DNA from: Echinarachnius parma
Taxonomy: Eukaryota; Echinodermata; Echinoidea; Clypeasteroida; Echinarachniidae
Length of the DNA stretch: 64,000 bases
Direction of reading: 5' to 3'
Assembly (NCBI GenBank): GCA_037951105.1
Contig: JBAMJV010003954.1
Span: forward strand, 1-64,000
The position numbers and the translations under genes are program-made. Under the pieces are notes generated by a model. That model had not been told where the DNA came from. It ran no database searches and saw only the letters and a program-made list of their open reading frames with translations. Of the stretch, positions 27,493 to 42,400 are shown piece after piece. The stretch's first letter is position 1, and every line of letters starts with the position of its first letter.

Positions 27493-30400
27493 GTAGGCAT
27501 ACTATTTCTCTAGATTAAATGATAATATTTCTTTTATTACAACAAGTAATAATAAAACAAAACTGCAAATGTAAGGTAATAGTTGTCCTGTAGTTGCATA
27601 TTTAGAGCACTGCTTGAGATCAGTTAAGAAGTTTTGTAACAATCATATTTGATTTTCTTATCTTTCAGTACCTGCTGGAAGCCAGAGAGGAGGCGAGGAA
27701 GCTGCATGAGGCAGAGCGGACCCGTCTCCACAATGAAACAGCTGAGCTCAGGAGACTGAGGAAGACATTGGAATCAGACCTGGAGAATGCGTTAGCGGCA
27801 ACCAGGAAGAGCAGCAGTGAGATGAGGAGAGTCAGGGAGGAACATGAACGGGAGATGGAGCAATTGAGGAAAGATGCCAGGAGAGACATCATACATCTAG
27901 TGAGTATACTGTTAAGTGCGCCATATGCAAGTCTACCATATGGCTGCCAGAATGCATTGCTCCCAAGAGAGCAGAGAGTGCACGTCATGTGCGGAATGAT
28001 TGCGAGTGTGTCCGATGAAAAGGGGTAATAATATCATTGTATAAAGCGCTTAGAGATGATTATCAATCATAAAAGGCACTATATAAATCAAAACATTATT
28101 ATTATTATTGTTATTATTTATGGGATTCATTGAATTACAATGAGATGATGTTACTAGCTGTTCCCTTCGAAATTCTGAAATCCCAGACGTTACAAGTACA
28201 CAACCCACCCAGTTCCCCTAATCCCGTAGTCAAGGGGGTATTTTATTTGTTAAATTATTCATGAATATTAATTATGAATTGTTAGTCTTGCATGTTTTTG
28301 GATGAACTGTGTGAGATAATAATAATAATGGTGGCTACTTATATAGCGCACGTTTCGTCTTTCGATGCTCACGGTGCATCACTTACCCCGGTCATCGGAT
28401 ACATACTGCACTCAACCCAGCACACAAAGTGCACGTTGTCCACTCCCTGGGGAGCATTCCAGCTAGGCAACCTCTTAGGTGCACACAGTGCTAAATAACT
28501 CCTTTCCATCCTTCCGGGTACCCATTTATCACCTGGGCAGCAAATGTGGAGATGTATCTGAGAGTCTTGCATACAATTTACAATGCTGTGTCAAAAGCAT
28601 GATTACATGTATCTGTTTTAAGAGTAAAATCAGCCTAATTTTTAGTGAATTTTCCTTGTGTGCATACTTATAAAAATAAAGGATGTTAGTTTGGAAAGTA
28701 CAGAACGTATATCTACTTGGTATTTGATCAAGAACTTTAAGCTATTTATCTGTGTACATACTCAACTACTTGTCGTACTGTTTGAGGGGGCTTGTCGTAA
28801 AATCACAATTTTATCTCTGTTGAACTTTAGACCTATTTGATGTCCTAAACAAGCAATTATATCGTTTGCTATTTTGTACACTTGGTGTTCAAAATTACCA
28901 TTACATAGATGGAGTTGTTCGGTTAAACTGTGTGATAGTGATACTGCTAAATTGTGTATTGTGGTTCTCACGTAATTAGCTACTATACCTCATCATAGTT
29001 TAACTTTTTGATGGGAAATATTGATAAATCTGTTGGTGGACTAGCTTGCTCTAAGTAACATGTAAGTGTGGTTTCATTTATAATTGGTTTTTGTAAAACA
29101 TTGAATTTCAAAATATTTAGTTTCTTTATTTTCTTGAGATGTATACTAGAAGAGTTATTTGTTAGCCTCTGGATCAAGCTGCTACTATAATTTGTTCAGT
29201 TAGATTCATGTATTTGTAATACAACACATCCCCAAATACACCAGTTCGTAGATAGCATTGGGGCCCGGATATGGGTCGTTTGACCCCTTGACCATTGAAT
29301 TTACATTCATGGGTAGGATATAAAGCTTTTACTCTGTGCAGTCATGTTCAGAGTGGCAGATGGTTGTCATGGGATATCCTTTGTTACTTTCATGAGAACA
29401 ATTGATCAACCTACGCAACAAGGAATTTCCAATCGATGTACTCAAGAATAATAAGTAAAGAACCTTATCCAGTCCTTTCAATTCGATGAATGCCGCATTG
29501 GGTCGATTGACCTTTGTATTGCGCATGCGCAGATTGTAACTACGAACTGGCTTATTTGCACATCTCATGTCTGAGCCTGAGGATTAGTGGTATTAGAATG
29601 AGAAGAAAGGAGTCAGGCCTTTCTTGTACTGTGTTTAGAGTTTCATTGCACCAAGTGTGTTCCAAGGAAACTCGATCTATTGAAGCTTAAAAGGGGTTTT
29701 TATTGACCCTCTATTCATTGTATGCTACTCAGTGATGTGGTGATTGTGCAGACAAAAGAAGACAAGAGAGCCTCCTCCTTTATTCAGTGGAGCGGTAAAT
29801 TGTGCCAGCTATATTGAATTCCATTGTGTGTGGCTTCCATGAATTCCCTAGCTGTTTCTACATGCCATTATAACCTAATTATGTGCTCACTGCAATCAAT
29901 ATCTAGCTAATGAATAATGAAAATATTAAATGGTGATACTATATTGTATCACTGGTATATATGATATAAGGCTGAGTCATGTCGGATATTTTCAGAACCG
30001 GGTACCGATAAACTGTAACCGGTCGGGAACCGGTATCCCGATAAATTTTTGCCGTCGAAACTCAGACCGGTAAAATCACGCAATCGTGCAAGCATCGGCA
30101 AAAATGCACTGTTTGGGGCTTATATTGCTCTTTTTATATGCAAATAATATTACAAATATTGACGCTTTGATGGATATACTATATCAATCTTTACGGGAAA
30201 ATACTTACAGCCTATCCAGAATTAACTCAGTTTCGCAAGAAAAGTATTTTTTCCGTAGTAAATTGGACCTAGAAATCGATCGTTTGTTCAGCATCGCGCC
30301 AAGCTGAAACAAGCCGCTAAAATCAGTGAAGTTAGCAGCAAGTTTTCAGGTTCCGATATCGCGAGAAGATCGCGAGTGCATGCTATATTATATAAATTAT

Positions 30401-33400
30401 GCTACCTACATGTAACTTCAGTTCCCGGCCCCGCGCACGCTAACTTCAGTCGGCCAGCTAGCACCGATGCGATCGAAATTTCCCGATAATTTGCGCAGTT
30501 TTTTTGGGCTCATTTTTTGTTCTGCTCAGCTTTCAAATGCCATAGAATCATGTAAGTAGAATATATATATCATAACATTTTAAAATGGTATAAATTACCA
30601 AAATACGTATTTTGAGCCACTTTTTGAATGCACTGGCTCATCAGCTCGATCATACATACACTCCCCGGGAGTGTCGGCCTAACTTTGTGTGAACATCCGT
30701 TGGCAATATCGTTTAAATGACTAGGAAGTTTGCGCTTCCTGTTCAATTTCTGACTGTCAAACGAAGTAACGAACCAAGAATGTCTCGAAAATAACCACTC
30801 TTTAAAGTAAATAATATCGATTGCCCCGTTTTTATTTGAATTCCGCTACATTAAGTGATAACCTTAATTTCTTTTTTAACATTTTATTTTATTTTATTTT
30901 TTTTTTCGGGCACCGTTTCCGATAAAACGAAACAGGGTACCGATTGAAACGGTCGGGAACCGGTGTGATCGACCGAACCGACTCAGCCTTAATATGATAT
31001 ACTGTATGTGATACCTGTTGTTAAGAGGGATGATGAAGTCACACCTACCTGACCAATAGGTATTACGTAAAGATCTACACCAGTGTATTGGACTCATGTG
31101 CCAATTGTGTGCATCATAAGGCTTCATGTAATTTAAAAACAAAACATTCTGTCACAACCATGCATCGTGTTAAATTCTGATAATTAATGGAAAATGCCAT
31201 TGGTGAATTTTCATACCATTGTTTAATTTGTGTTGATAAATGTCCTATTTAATATTGACCTGTAACGTGCACTTCAGACACTACAGGAATAACTCTGGGG
31301 TTTAAACTACAGTGGAACAGTGACTAACATACCTAAATTTCTAACAATAGCAATGCAATTTGTACAGACATGCATGCTTTATAAAAAAAGAAAAAAGGAA
31401 GAAAATGTATCTATAGCATTCAAACTGACAGTATAATCTGGCATCAACACAGTCCCTAGCAACCAACAGAGTCCCTGGCAACCAGCATTGATCCCTGACC
31501 TTCCCTTTGATGTGCGGGAGGCCAAGTGGAAAGATTCAGTCAATTTTTATGAATGGGAGACCCTTTTTGTCCAATTTTATTGCTCTGGTTGAATGACTGC
31601 CTAAAGGGGTCAGCTTTGTTATTAATTTCAAGTCCTTTACAATTTATAATTCAAAGAAAGCGCTATTCAAAGTTAATTATGAAAAGATTACCAGCCAGGA
31701 TATCATATTACAATATCAATTCAGATTCAGAAAAAGAGTAATGTGTGGTTTTCTACATGTAATTTGGCAGTTTTTTTTTTTTCAACGTGAAAAATAGGTT
31801 CTCAAACGTCATGAAAAGAGTTTTTTGTATTGATGATTTTTTACCTACTCCAAAATCTTCAAAACTGTTGGTTATTGTGGTTTGCCAAAAAAGTTTAACT
31901 AAATTGACATTGCAGTGACAGGTGTTTCTAGAACATCACCCTCACAAAACAGAGTTGATTTAATAAATCGATATTTCAAATGTTTGCGCTTAATAGCATG
32001 GTACGTCTCATGTTTAGTTTGAATAAGAAATCATGATGTTCATATGTATATATATGGTCATGTTTTTTTTCCCGTTCATTTTGCTTGCAACAGTAATGAC
32101 CATTAGTGAACAGTTGAATGACAGCATTTGACTGATTAGCATTTACCCTGCACTTGTTGGTAATTCACGTTTTGGGGAAATGCCTGGCATTAAAATTGAA
32201 ACAATCATAATATATCTTTGCCAAATATTTTGAAACAAGGCATCAAATTAAAGCTTGTGATGTGGCCTTTCCAATTGCTTGAAAATCAAAATTTTGATTT
32301 TTACCGCGCAAGTGCACGAGTTTGCGATATATTCAGTCATATACTCTGTACAATGCAATGATACAAAGTATGAGTTTAGAGAAAGTGTGTGTTTCATTTC
32401 ATGCTGTGAATTACCTAATGAAAGTGTTTATTGAACTCATGCTGTGAAATGAGAGAGGGAGATAGAGAGGGAGGAAGTGGTTGGTATTGGTGGCGATAAT
32501 GTTGAAGGATACATAATTAGGTTTTCTGATTCATAGCAGAGCATGTAATTAAATTCCAACTGGTGTGGTATGAAAATATTGAATGAGCAAATATAAACCA
32601 GGGACAAATTTATTACTGTATTGGTCTATGGAATTCTAACTTGATATTTGCTTGTTGGAAAAACAGTGTTCATAGTCATTCCCACTGCAAACATTATCAA
32701 CGGGTATGGTCTGTTTGAAGTTTGAACACAGCTGCTACCAAACTGGTGGACATTGAGGATCTAATCAAAACTGATTAATATAAATCCATCTTTCTTTCCT
32801 TTACATCAGTTTGCTGAACATTATTTGTAATAGTGTAGCAATTCTGTTCACTGCGAATAGTATATTGACAGGTACATGTATAGTCAGTTTGAACACAGCC
32901 ATATTGCCAAAATTTCTTTCCTGTACCTCAGGTTGAAGAGCTAAAGGCCAAGGAGCGTGTGATTGGGGTTCTGGAGAAGGAGCTGGGCCAACAGGCTGGG
33001 TATGCACTCAAACTACAGGCAGAGAAAGACAGCCTAGGACAGCAACTGGACTTATCCAAGATGGCCGACACATGGGAAACGAGGAGCCAGTCTTCCAACC
33101 TCAGAGGAACCGACAGCGGGTCAAGAATGGCTGCCGACTGCAATAAGACAGAGGTAACATTGATATGATTATGACCTGATACTTCTTACATAATACAATT
33201 GGTGTCAGGGCTTGCTAGAGCTAGCATTTGCCTGGTACAATCGCCCACCAGATATTTCATTTTGCCTCTAGAAACTCTTATATTGGCCATAAATGAATTA
33301 GAAGTCTCTGGTGGAAGTCTATCTGATGTCCATAATTATGTTGATGTAATTATTTGGTTCATATTGATACAAGAACAGCCATTATGGACAAGAAGGTATT

Positions 33401-36400
33401 CATAATTGAAGCAGTAAACAAGGAGCAGAGAAAAGTTGACTATGGTGTGGCTTGAACTAGAAACCACCAGAATGTCATTTCATCTGAGCTATGGTAGGTT
33501 GACAGTCCTTCGCTTAGTTGTTAAGGATTTATGATTTCAATGAATATGTTAAGTTATGATTGCACATCAATACATTAATTGGTTTAACCCATTTGGACTG
33601 GTCCCCCCAAATCCCATGGCAGTGTCTACCAAAATCAAATCATCTTCATTGGGTTAATAATGTTAAATGATTGAGGAGAGCAGGTGATTGATCACAAAGA
33701 GATGTTCATGAGAGCAACCGGTCTGTGTCTGATGCAAGTAATTAGGCATCCAAGGATGAACCCCATTTCATGCTCTAACGACTGATAAAGCAACGTGCAC
33801 CTGTATTTTTTCTGTGTGTTATTTGTGTTAAACAGTGATATGAATGCTTTTCCTACATGTAAGTTGCACTACCAGTTCAACCCTTCCAAGACATTGGCAT
33901 TGGAGTTTGATATACATGTAGTCAATCCTGTCTTAGTGGCCACCTGTCTATAACAGCCAACCTTTCTATGATGGCCACCAAGATCAATCCCCTGCAGAGG
34001 AAAACAATTTTATGGAACCTGTCAATAGAGGTCACCTGTTTACAATGGCAACTTTTCTTGTTTCCCTTAGATGGTCACTAAACACAGGTTTAACAGTATA
34101 ACATTTATTTTCTACTGGCCATAGCATGATCATTTGGGGAACCAGTCCTGAAGGTTAACTTTCTCACAATGAACTATGAATTATCTCTTCTTTTCAGAAT
34201 GTGAGATTGATGAGCCCAGCACCCCTGAATAGCGTGTTGGGTCCAAGGACTAGGAAGGGGGAATCACACCCCCTTGATAAACAGCAGCAAGACACCAGAG
34301 TCAGTGGCAAATCTGCAGATAATGAAACCCCCAAAGCAGTAAGTTTTTGTAAAGCTTTCGTGTAATGTCATACATACATGTAGGTCTAACAGGTTGGTAG
34401 TCATGCACTAATCTTTGGAATTATGAGTCCTAACTAAAATGTACTTTTCGACTGGCAATCAAATCATTCAAAATTTATTGTTCATGTACATGAACTGAAA
34501 GTGAACATAAGAGGCATCATTTTAAGTTGACATGTAAGAAAAGAGGCAAATAAATGTAAACTTTTATGTTTACATTTTTAGATTCTAACTATTTCCAAAG
34601 ATGCACATTTCATTTATGTTGCAAAGTGTTTACCCATTGACTATGGGAACCTAGTGGGTCCTGTATTAACTAGATGTGGGTTGCAAAATCTAGTAGGGAA
34701 CAGGTTAAAGATATACTAGAAAATAGTGCAATGGTCCTGAATTTAGACTTTCATTTAATAAGTTACATTAAATATATTGAGCAAGATTAATTGTTTTCCC
34801 CCTAATTTGTTTTTGTTTTTCATCAGAGAGTAGCTGTTTCCAGGATCCCCACACCATCCAGCAGCTTGAATGGTAGAAGGACGCCCTCTCCTGGCCTGGG
34901 GAAGGACAGGTCTAGTGTGTCCGCACGGCGGCCATACAGTCCTGTGACTGCACACACAGAAAACAGGGTAAATAAAAGTTTAATTTTATCGTTTATGAAA
35001 TACACAACCCTTTGCAAAGTGTTGTACATGTATGTAATATCAAACACTGATACCAAACCATGTAAGACTGTGTTGTCCTTTGTGTGGTGGTCTTTGATTC
35101 AATATTAACCCATTCCTTTGAGATTCTGAAATCTCCATAGTCTTTGAACACAACCCACCCGGTTCCTGTAGTCAAGGGGTTATCAACCCTGACTTGGCTG
35201 CCAAGATTTACTTTTTTGGCCAACACTGAGTTGGCAGCCAAGGTATGCTAGGCTTTTTGTTGTTGTCAAGTCTCACTTTTTAGCGAACCTTTACTTGTCT
35301 GCCATGGTTTGCATTTTCATCAACCCTGACTTGGATGCCATGGTCCGCTATGTAGGTTTGCATTTTAACGAACCTTGACTTGGATGCCATGGTTTGCATT
35401 TTCATCAACCCTGACTTGGCTGCCATGGTCCGCTATGTAGGTTTGCATTTTAACGAACCTTGACTTGGATGCCATGGTTTGCATTTTCATCAACCCTGAC
35501 TTGGCTGCCATGGTCCACTATATAGGTTTGCATTTTAACGAACCTTGACTTGGCTGCCATGGTCCACTATATAGGATTGCTTTTTAGGGAACCCTGACTT
35601 GGATGCCATGGTCCACTATATAGGTTTGCTTTTTAGGGAACCCTGACTTGGATGCCATGGTCCACTATATAGGTTTGCTTTTTAACGAACCTTGACTTGA
35701 ATGCCATGGTCCACTATATAGGTTTGCTTTTTAACGAACCTTGACTTGGATGCCATGGTCCACTATAGGTTTGCTTTTTAACGAACCTTGACTTGGATGC
35801 CATGGTTTGCATTTTCATCAACCCTGACTTGGCTGCCATGGTCCACTATATAGGTTTGCTTTTTAACGAACCTTGACTTGGATGCCATGGTTTGCATTTT
35901 CATCAACCCTGACTTGGCTGCCATGGTCCACTATGTAGGTTTGCTTGTTAACGAACCTTGACTTGGCTGCCATGGTCCACTATATAGGTTTGCTTTTTAA
36001 CGAACCTTGACTTGGATGCCATGGTCCACTATATAGGTTTGCTTTTTAGGGAACCCTGACTTGGATGCCATGGTTTGCTTTAAAGGTTTGACTTAGCTGC
36101 CAAGGTTTGCTTTTTAGCAACCCTTGACTTGGCTACCATGGATTGTATTTTTAGCCAATTAGGTTTGCTTTTTAGCAAACCCTGACTTGACTACCATGGT
36201 TTGCTTTTGTTACTAGCTATATTTTGAATGGCAAAGTTTGCTTTCTAATTGAGAAAACAGGGTACTCCAAAGCAATCACATATCCTATTCTAACAATGTA
36301 TGATTAATTTAATTTCTAATAAAACAATTGCATACAGTGTAGTTGGAATAGTTTATTATTGTTTTTTTAATTCAAATTCTTCCAATATTGATTGCAGCCT

Positions 36401-39400
36401 GCAAAGAGAATGCTGCCATCACCATTCAGTCGTCAGGGTCCAAGCGTTTCCAAGGCAACTGCATTATCAAGTAATAACAGTCCTAGTAGCAGTAGAGAGG
36501 TGTCTCGAGCAACCACACCTCTGTCACACAGGTCATCCAATGATGGATTAGATGAAGATACACAGGTAAGACACCTTGACAATACACCTGTTCTTTAACC
36601 CTAATCCTTTAATCCTAAATGCTCCTAATAGACAATTGTTGAAAGAATTTTAGGGACATTTGACTCTGTACCAAGCTTCTTTCCATTGTACATTTATAGA
36701 GTTCAGCTCTTCATGTTAAATTGTTTATGCAAAACTGGTCAAAGTGTATTTTTGCCATTTAATTTGGCATTCAGATGGTTAAGGAATACCCAGTTCAAAC
36801 ATTGTACACCAATTAAAAATGTTTCCTCTTGTTCACAGTGTACAAGCCCTTCCGCTGTTGATGCCATCTCCGTGAAAGAGAGAGAAGACCAGATGACAGA
36901 CCTTAGAAACAAGGTACGCCAGAACTCTACCTATCAATTTACCATTTTCAAAATGTTTAATTGGTTAATTAAATGCACTCTTCTTAACCTGTTGAGGATT
37001 AGTCACAATTATACTTGGGCCAGGGTCTTTGGACAATGTTTATTGTACTGAAATAAAATCGTCCTTAATGGGTTGACCATGCAAACATCAATTCAATGCT
37101 GTTTTTCCCATGTAGTTGAATGCAATTGAAGAAAGAAAACAAAACAAATTTCATACACTATAGGTCTTCAAAGAATGTGTGATCACTATTGAGTTATGTG
37201 CTTCTTTTTTTTTAGATGAACAGTTCCAGGTACATAACTGTCTAGTAAACGAAAACCAGATGCTGGCAGTTTTGTTTACTGTTACTGATATCAAAGTGTA
37301 TTATTCCTTACATTTCTAAAATATATATGATACCCAAGAAGAAATATGACTTAAAGTGACAGGAATTATGCACTTATCAGTAACAGTAAGGGACAATGCC
37401 AGAGTTTGACTTCCATTTAAGCTCATTGTTAAAAGGCAAATCTTATTTTATATGATGGCTCTTTGTTTTTAATTTGTTGATAGTTGAGTGATTTGGAAGC
37501 AGCGAAAGCCAAGCTGGAGTGGTCTCTGAGAGAATCACATGATCAGAATGAGCTCCTTGAGTTCAGAGTACTGGAGCTGGAGGGAGAGCACAAGGAGACA
37601 AGAGGAGAGGGAGATGGGGAGAGAGATGGAGGAAAACAGGTAACACAGGTTGGAATCGGGTAATAGATATTTGAGGGGAACCAAAACTGGCATTTATGTT
37701 ACCACTGACATAGCAGCAGACTCAACAATTGTGGTTACCTAGCCCGCTTTTGTTTTTGCATGCTCAGATGATGTTTCATGTGGTACTTTAAGAAAACATG
37801 GCAACCTCCAATGGTCAGTCAAAACAGATGTTAGTGGTCTCAAAAAACGTTGATTAAATCCATTTTTACTGCGACCCAAGAGATACCCAAGAGGAAATAT
37901 GAGACTAGAGTAACATTAATTATGCACTTATCAACAAGAGTGAGCAAAGATGCCAGCGTTTGGTTCTCCATTAACCGGTTCCCTTTCGAGAATTCAAATC
38001 GCCATACATGTAGTTTGTGTAAATAGCCCACCAGGTTAGTGTGCGCAGGGGTTGATCTGTTCACTTTAGGATTCTAAAAATCCCCATAGACTGTACTTAC
38101 CGCACACTGTTCCCATAGACATAGGCGTTAACAAGTAATAAAAGGAACTTGGGTGGTTCAGAGTTTGAAGAGCACAAACAGACTGAAGAAGAGAGAGAAA
38201 TAATAAGATTGGGAGAACAATGTTTTAAATCAAAGTTATAATGCATGGGACAAATTATAGTTAGGCCGTGTTTCTTTATAATTTAAAATTCCACAGATAT
38301 TATTCAAACAAAGATTTACCATCGGATGTCACCATGAATTAAACTTTATTATATGTTGCTTCTTTGTTGACAGGTGCCCAGCAAAGATGCTACAACTCTG
38401 CAAAGTCAAAGTCATTCTGTTTGGGATATCAAACTTGGCACAAATCAAGACCAACTCACTGTAAGTCGGTTTTTAGTTTCTCTCAAAACTTTTTGCCAAC
38501 TTTGAAGTTTGACTCCTTGTGCCTTTCATGTACATGTATGTGCTTATAATAGTAGGCCCTGTCCATTATTTTGAACATATTTTACAATTCTTGAATTGTG
38601 TATATCTGTTTGTGCATGTGACATTTCTGGTAGTAATGTTAAAAAACACTCGACCTTGTTGTTGTTCATATGATAGTACAGTGTAAAACATTGAACAAAT
38701 TCATGCACAAGGTATTTTCTCAAATGTAGATTTTATATTCAATATTGTATACCCCATTTAATCATCTGATGATAGTTTTTTTCTTTATTATGTTATTTAC
38801 CGTAAATCTCTGTGTATAAGGCGCACTCGTGTATAAGGCGCACCCCCCAACTTTCTAAAAAAAAAAAATAAAAAATTAGAATTTTTTTTTTTTTTTTTTA
38901 GAATTTTTTTTGGGACACCCTGTAGTCATGTTGGAACACTTACATCGTTGGTCTAGGGAATATCAAGGGCCTAATGTCAATTGTAACTTTCATCATCATA
39001 TACTTTTTTCATATAAAAAATAGTGGTTAGTACAAAAATTGCACACATTGAGCAATAACACTGGTGCTCATGAATATTCATAAGCACTTATACTGCATTA
39101 TATACTGCACTATATAATGCAATTTTCTTAATTAACTAAAAATAGATTTTCAATTATGAGAAAAATGTATAACAAATGGTTAGATAATTGCATATATAAT
39201 GAGTACTGCTGCTCACGAATGTATGAATATTCATTAGCAGCAGTAATTTGCTTAATAAACTTGCATTTTTTACATCTCTAACCAACATTTTTATTTTGAG
39301 AAAAATGTATATGTTGCTGAATGCTACAACAGACAGTAAGCTCTTGTCATGCCATGGGCCAGTGTAATATGCATTGAACATGACTAGAGGGTGTCCCCCC

Positions 39401-42400
39401 AAACAAAATTAATTTTTTTTTGCTGTTCCTGTGTATAAGGCGCACCCCCGACTTTGAAATTTTTTCCGACGGAAAAAAGTGCGCCTTATACACGGAGATT
39501 TACGGTATATGCTTTTTCTTGAGAATGATGACTTTGCACATATTGATATTTTCCAGTATGCAAACATTCCAGAGCTGAAACAGAAGTTGGATCAGTTATC
39601 TTGTAAAGAGGTAAGATTACTAACCTTTATTTAGAAAGTGTTTTGATAAACCACAAGAAATGATTATACATTGTGGTAAAGCAATTTTCGTTTTATTTTA
39701 TAAAATGATTGAGCATCACTTTATTCTAAATTATAAAGCAATTTATTAAGCTAAAAGGATGGATTATCAGACAAACATAATGCATACACTTAAATATCTA
39801 TTATCCCGTTCCCTACGAGATTCTAAAATCGCCATAGCCTTTGTACACAGCCCACTCGGTTCCCGTAGTCTAGGGGTTAACACTCAAGTATTGTTTATAA
39901 AGTTGATTTACTTTACAGTATATTCATGATTAATTATCATAATAATGAGAGTTATCATGTATCATATTTTCCGTTCATTTTGCCCCTTAGAATATTCCGC
40001 CAGGATCAAAAGCTCAGGCCCTTATTAACTCTTTTGGTATTGTATGGGCTTTTTCCTCTCAGAGTTTTCATTTCATGCATTTTTCCTTCATGTTTTCTAT
40101 TCCACAGAATTCAGTAGTAACTCAGGACCAGAAGGCAATGCTCATCTCAATTTGTCAGGTGCTACAATCTTCTCAGGAGGTAATATTGATCATAGGCATA
40201 CATGTACACTGAAGGCAGAATGGGGGGGGGGGGGGGGGGGCAACAATGTTGTAAATGTTAATATTCAGGTGGCAAGCATCTCATTTTCAGGCTGTGAGGC
40301 CAAAGGATATTAGCCCCCACCCCCAAAAATATTAATTTATTCAAAAGGGGTTTAACCTGCTCCCTCCTACATACATGCAATTACCAGAGATTTAACTTAT
40401 TGTTCTTTTGGCTCCTGTAATGAACTGTCATGGATCATAGTGATACTTTATAACAACATAGAATTATTGTACATATCCATCTGTCTGCTGCATATCTCAT
40501 ACATTATCATATTGGAATTATTGAAAGTTGTAATGTATCTGACTACAGAGGGCAGCAGTCAACATTTATGTACATTGTGAAACCTTTTAAATCTAATCAG
40601 GACTGGTCCCAACATGTTTGTACCTTACGAAAGATTAATTTGAGTTATGAATGGCCCATTTACTAACCCATTCAGGACTGGCCCTCAATGTACTCAGTCT
40701 AGGGTCTATGAAGATAACACGCTATAGCAAAATCAATCAGTCCTGAATGGGTTAATACTCCTAGCTCAAGTATTTTTTTTATTAGCCCTCAAATTGTAAA
40801 CTTGCATATCTTCTTTCATTGGCATAACAGTTCATCTGTTTTTTGTTTAACCTGTTGCTTACGGGAACCGGGTGGGCTATGTACAAAGTCTATGGGGATT
40901 TCAGAATCTTGTAGTGAACGGGTTAATTACAATACAAATACATGTGATTACCTCAAAATCTTTGGAAGTCATCTACAGCCATCATTAGATGACAGCCAAC
41001 AATATTGGAGGTATTTTGTATTGTGATCAAAAGTTAAACATTGTACTTATTTTCTTTTCCGGATAGACCCTGACTACTTCAGAAGAAGCCAATGATGACC
41101 TACGGCAACAACTTGCCACGATGGAGGAGATGTACCAATGCCTGGAGAATGAGATGGACCAACAGAGGGAGGAAAGCCAGAGGATGGATCAGGTAGGTAA
41201 CACCAATTACAACGTAATCTCTTATGTACAATGTAGACCAGCCGAAGCCAACAATGATTTAATTTTTCGCTTGTATCTTAGCCAAAATGTATTTGTTGCC
41301 AAGAAATGTTGTCACATTATTCTGCAAGCGTGGATGATTAAAGTATTATAAATAATTAACCCATCCCGTTTATGCTTTAGCACATGACAGCAAAGTTACT
41401 GAGAACCTTTAAGATTAAAATTCAAACTAAGAGATCCTGAGCTTAAAATGAGAATAAATCAGTTTGTCGTTTTCATCCTTTTCTTTTCGAACTGCTTACA
41501 GAAGAACTTTGATCTGGAGAAAGCTATGGACGAGCTCCTTTCAGAGACTGCTTCTTACAAAGTTTTAGTTGAGGCAAACACATCGGACATGGAGAAACTC
41601 AGAACTGAAAATGAGAGGATGTCCAGAGAAATAGCAGAGAACAGGGCAGCAACACCAGTAGCTGATGACAGCTATAAAGAGGTAGGACTTTTACCCTATT
41701 TTCCCCATAAAATATGGCATGAAAGTGTGTAAATTTCTAGTTTACTTTTTACTTAATACATGTTTACCCCATTCAGGAGTGGCTTGTGTAGGGATGTGGT
41801 GTATCAAAATCAAATCCTATTTTAATAAACGGGTTAAAGGGGTAGTTTAGTTTTGGTAGAGAGGGCGCTGCACATCACAATTTGTTTGTGAGGTAATGAA
41901 AAACTGAGTGTCGAATTTGAGAGAACATGCAATTTTAATGGCAGAATAAACTTTATTTGGTCAAAATCGACCCAGAAACGGCTGAAATATACATGTAAAT
42001 AAATATATCTGATCTTATAATTATTTGGGGCCCAAATAATTAGATGATTTTTTCAAAAAATTAAAAAAATGCTTGTACTTTTTCAAAAATTGTCAAAAGC
42101 GTTTTTTAAATAGTTGTTGATGATCTCTCTATTTAATCATTATGTCAATAAAACATCACATGCATAATTTTGTATGAAAAATGATTGAAACCAATGCCTT
42201 TTTAGAAAGCGCCCTCTTGTGTTTTAATGGCTCTTTTTTTAATAACAGGGTTTTTACTTGGTCGTTTGTAATTTTGTATACCTTTCGAGCATGGTGGAGT
42301 TATAACTATTAGTTTATAATGTTACTGTCCAGGTTTGGTTACTAAAGTTCAGCCTTACCAAAACTGTACTACCCCTTTAATAAACTGAAAAACCTTGATA

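Noticed and set aside
28762..28971. - strand frame with ...ANDIIA...GLKFNRDK, reminiscent of a reverse transcriptase
   Set aside because: The match is one short motif without the YADD box or neighbouring motifs in any frame; too weak to call. An HHpred search would decide.
30086..30307. 73-codon frame inside the 1-kb hAT element
   Set aside because: Far too short for a transposase and without BED, DDE or hATC motifs.
35185..36245. Regular short repeats resembling a CRISPR array
   Set aside because: Units are contiguous and degenerate with no unique spacers; it is a minisatellite.
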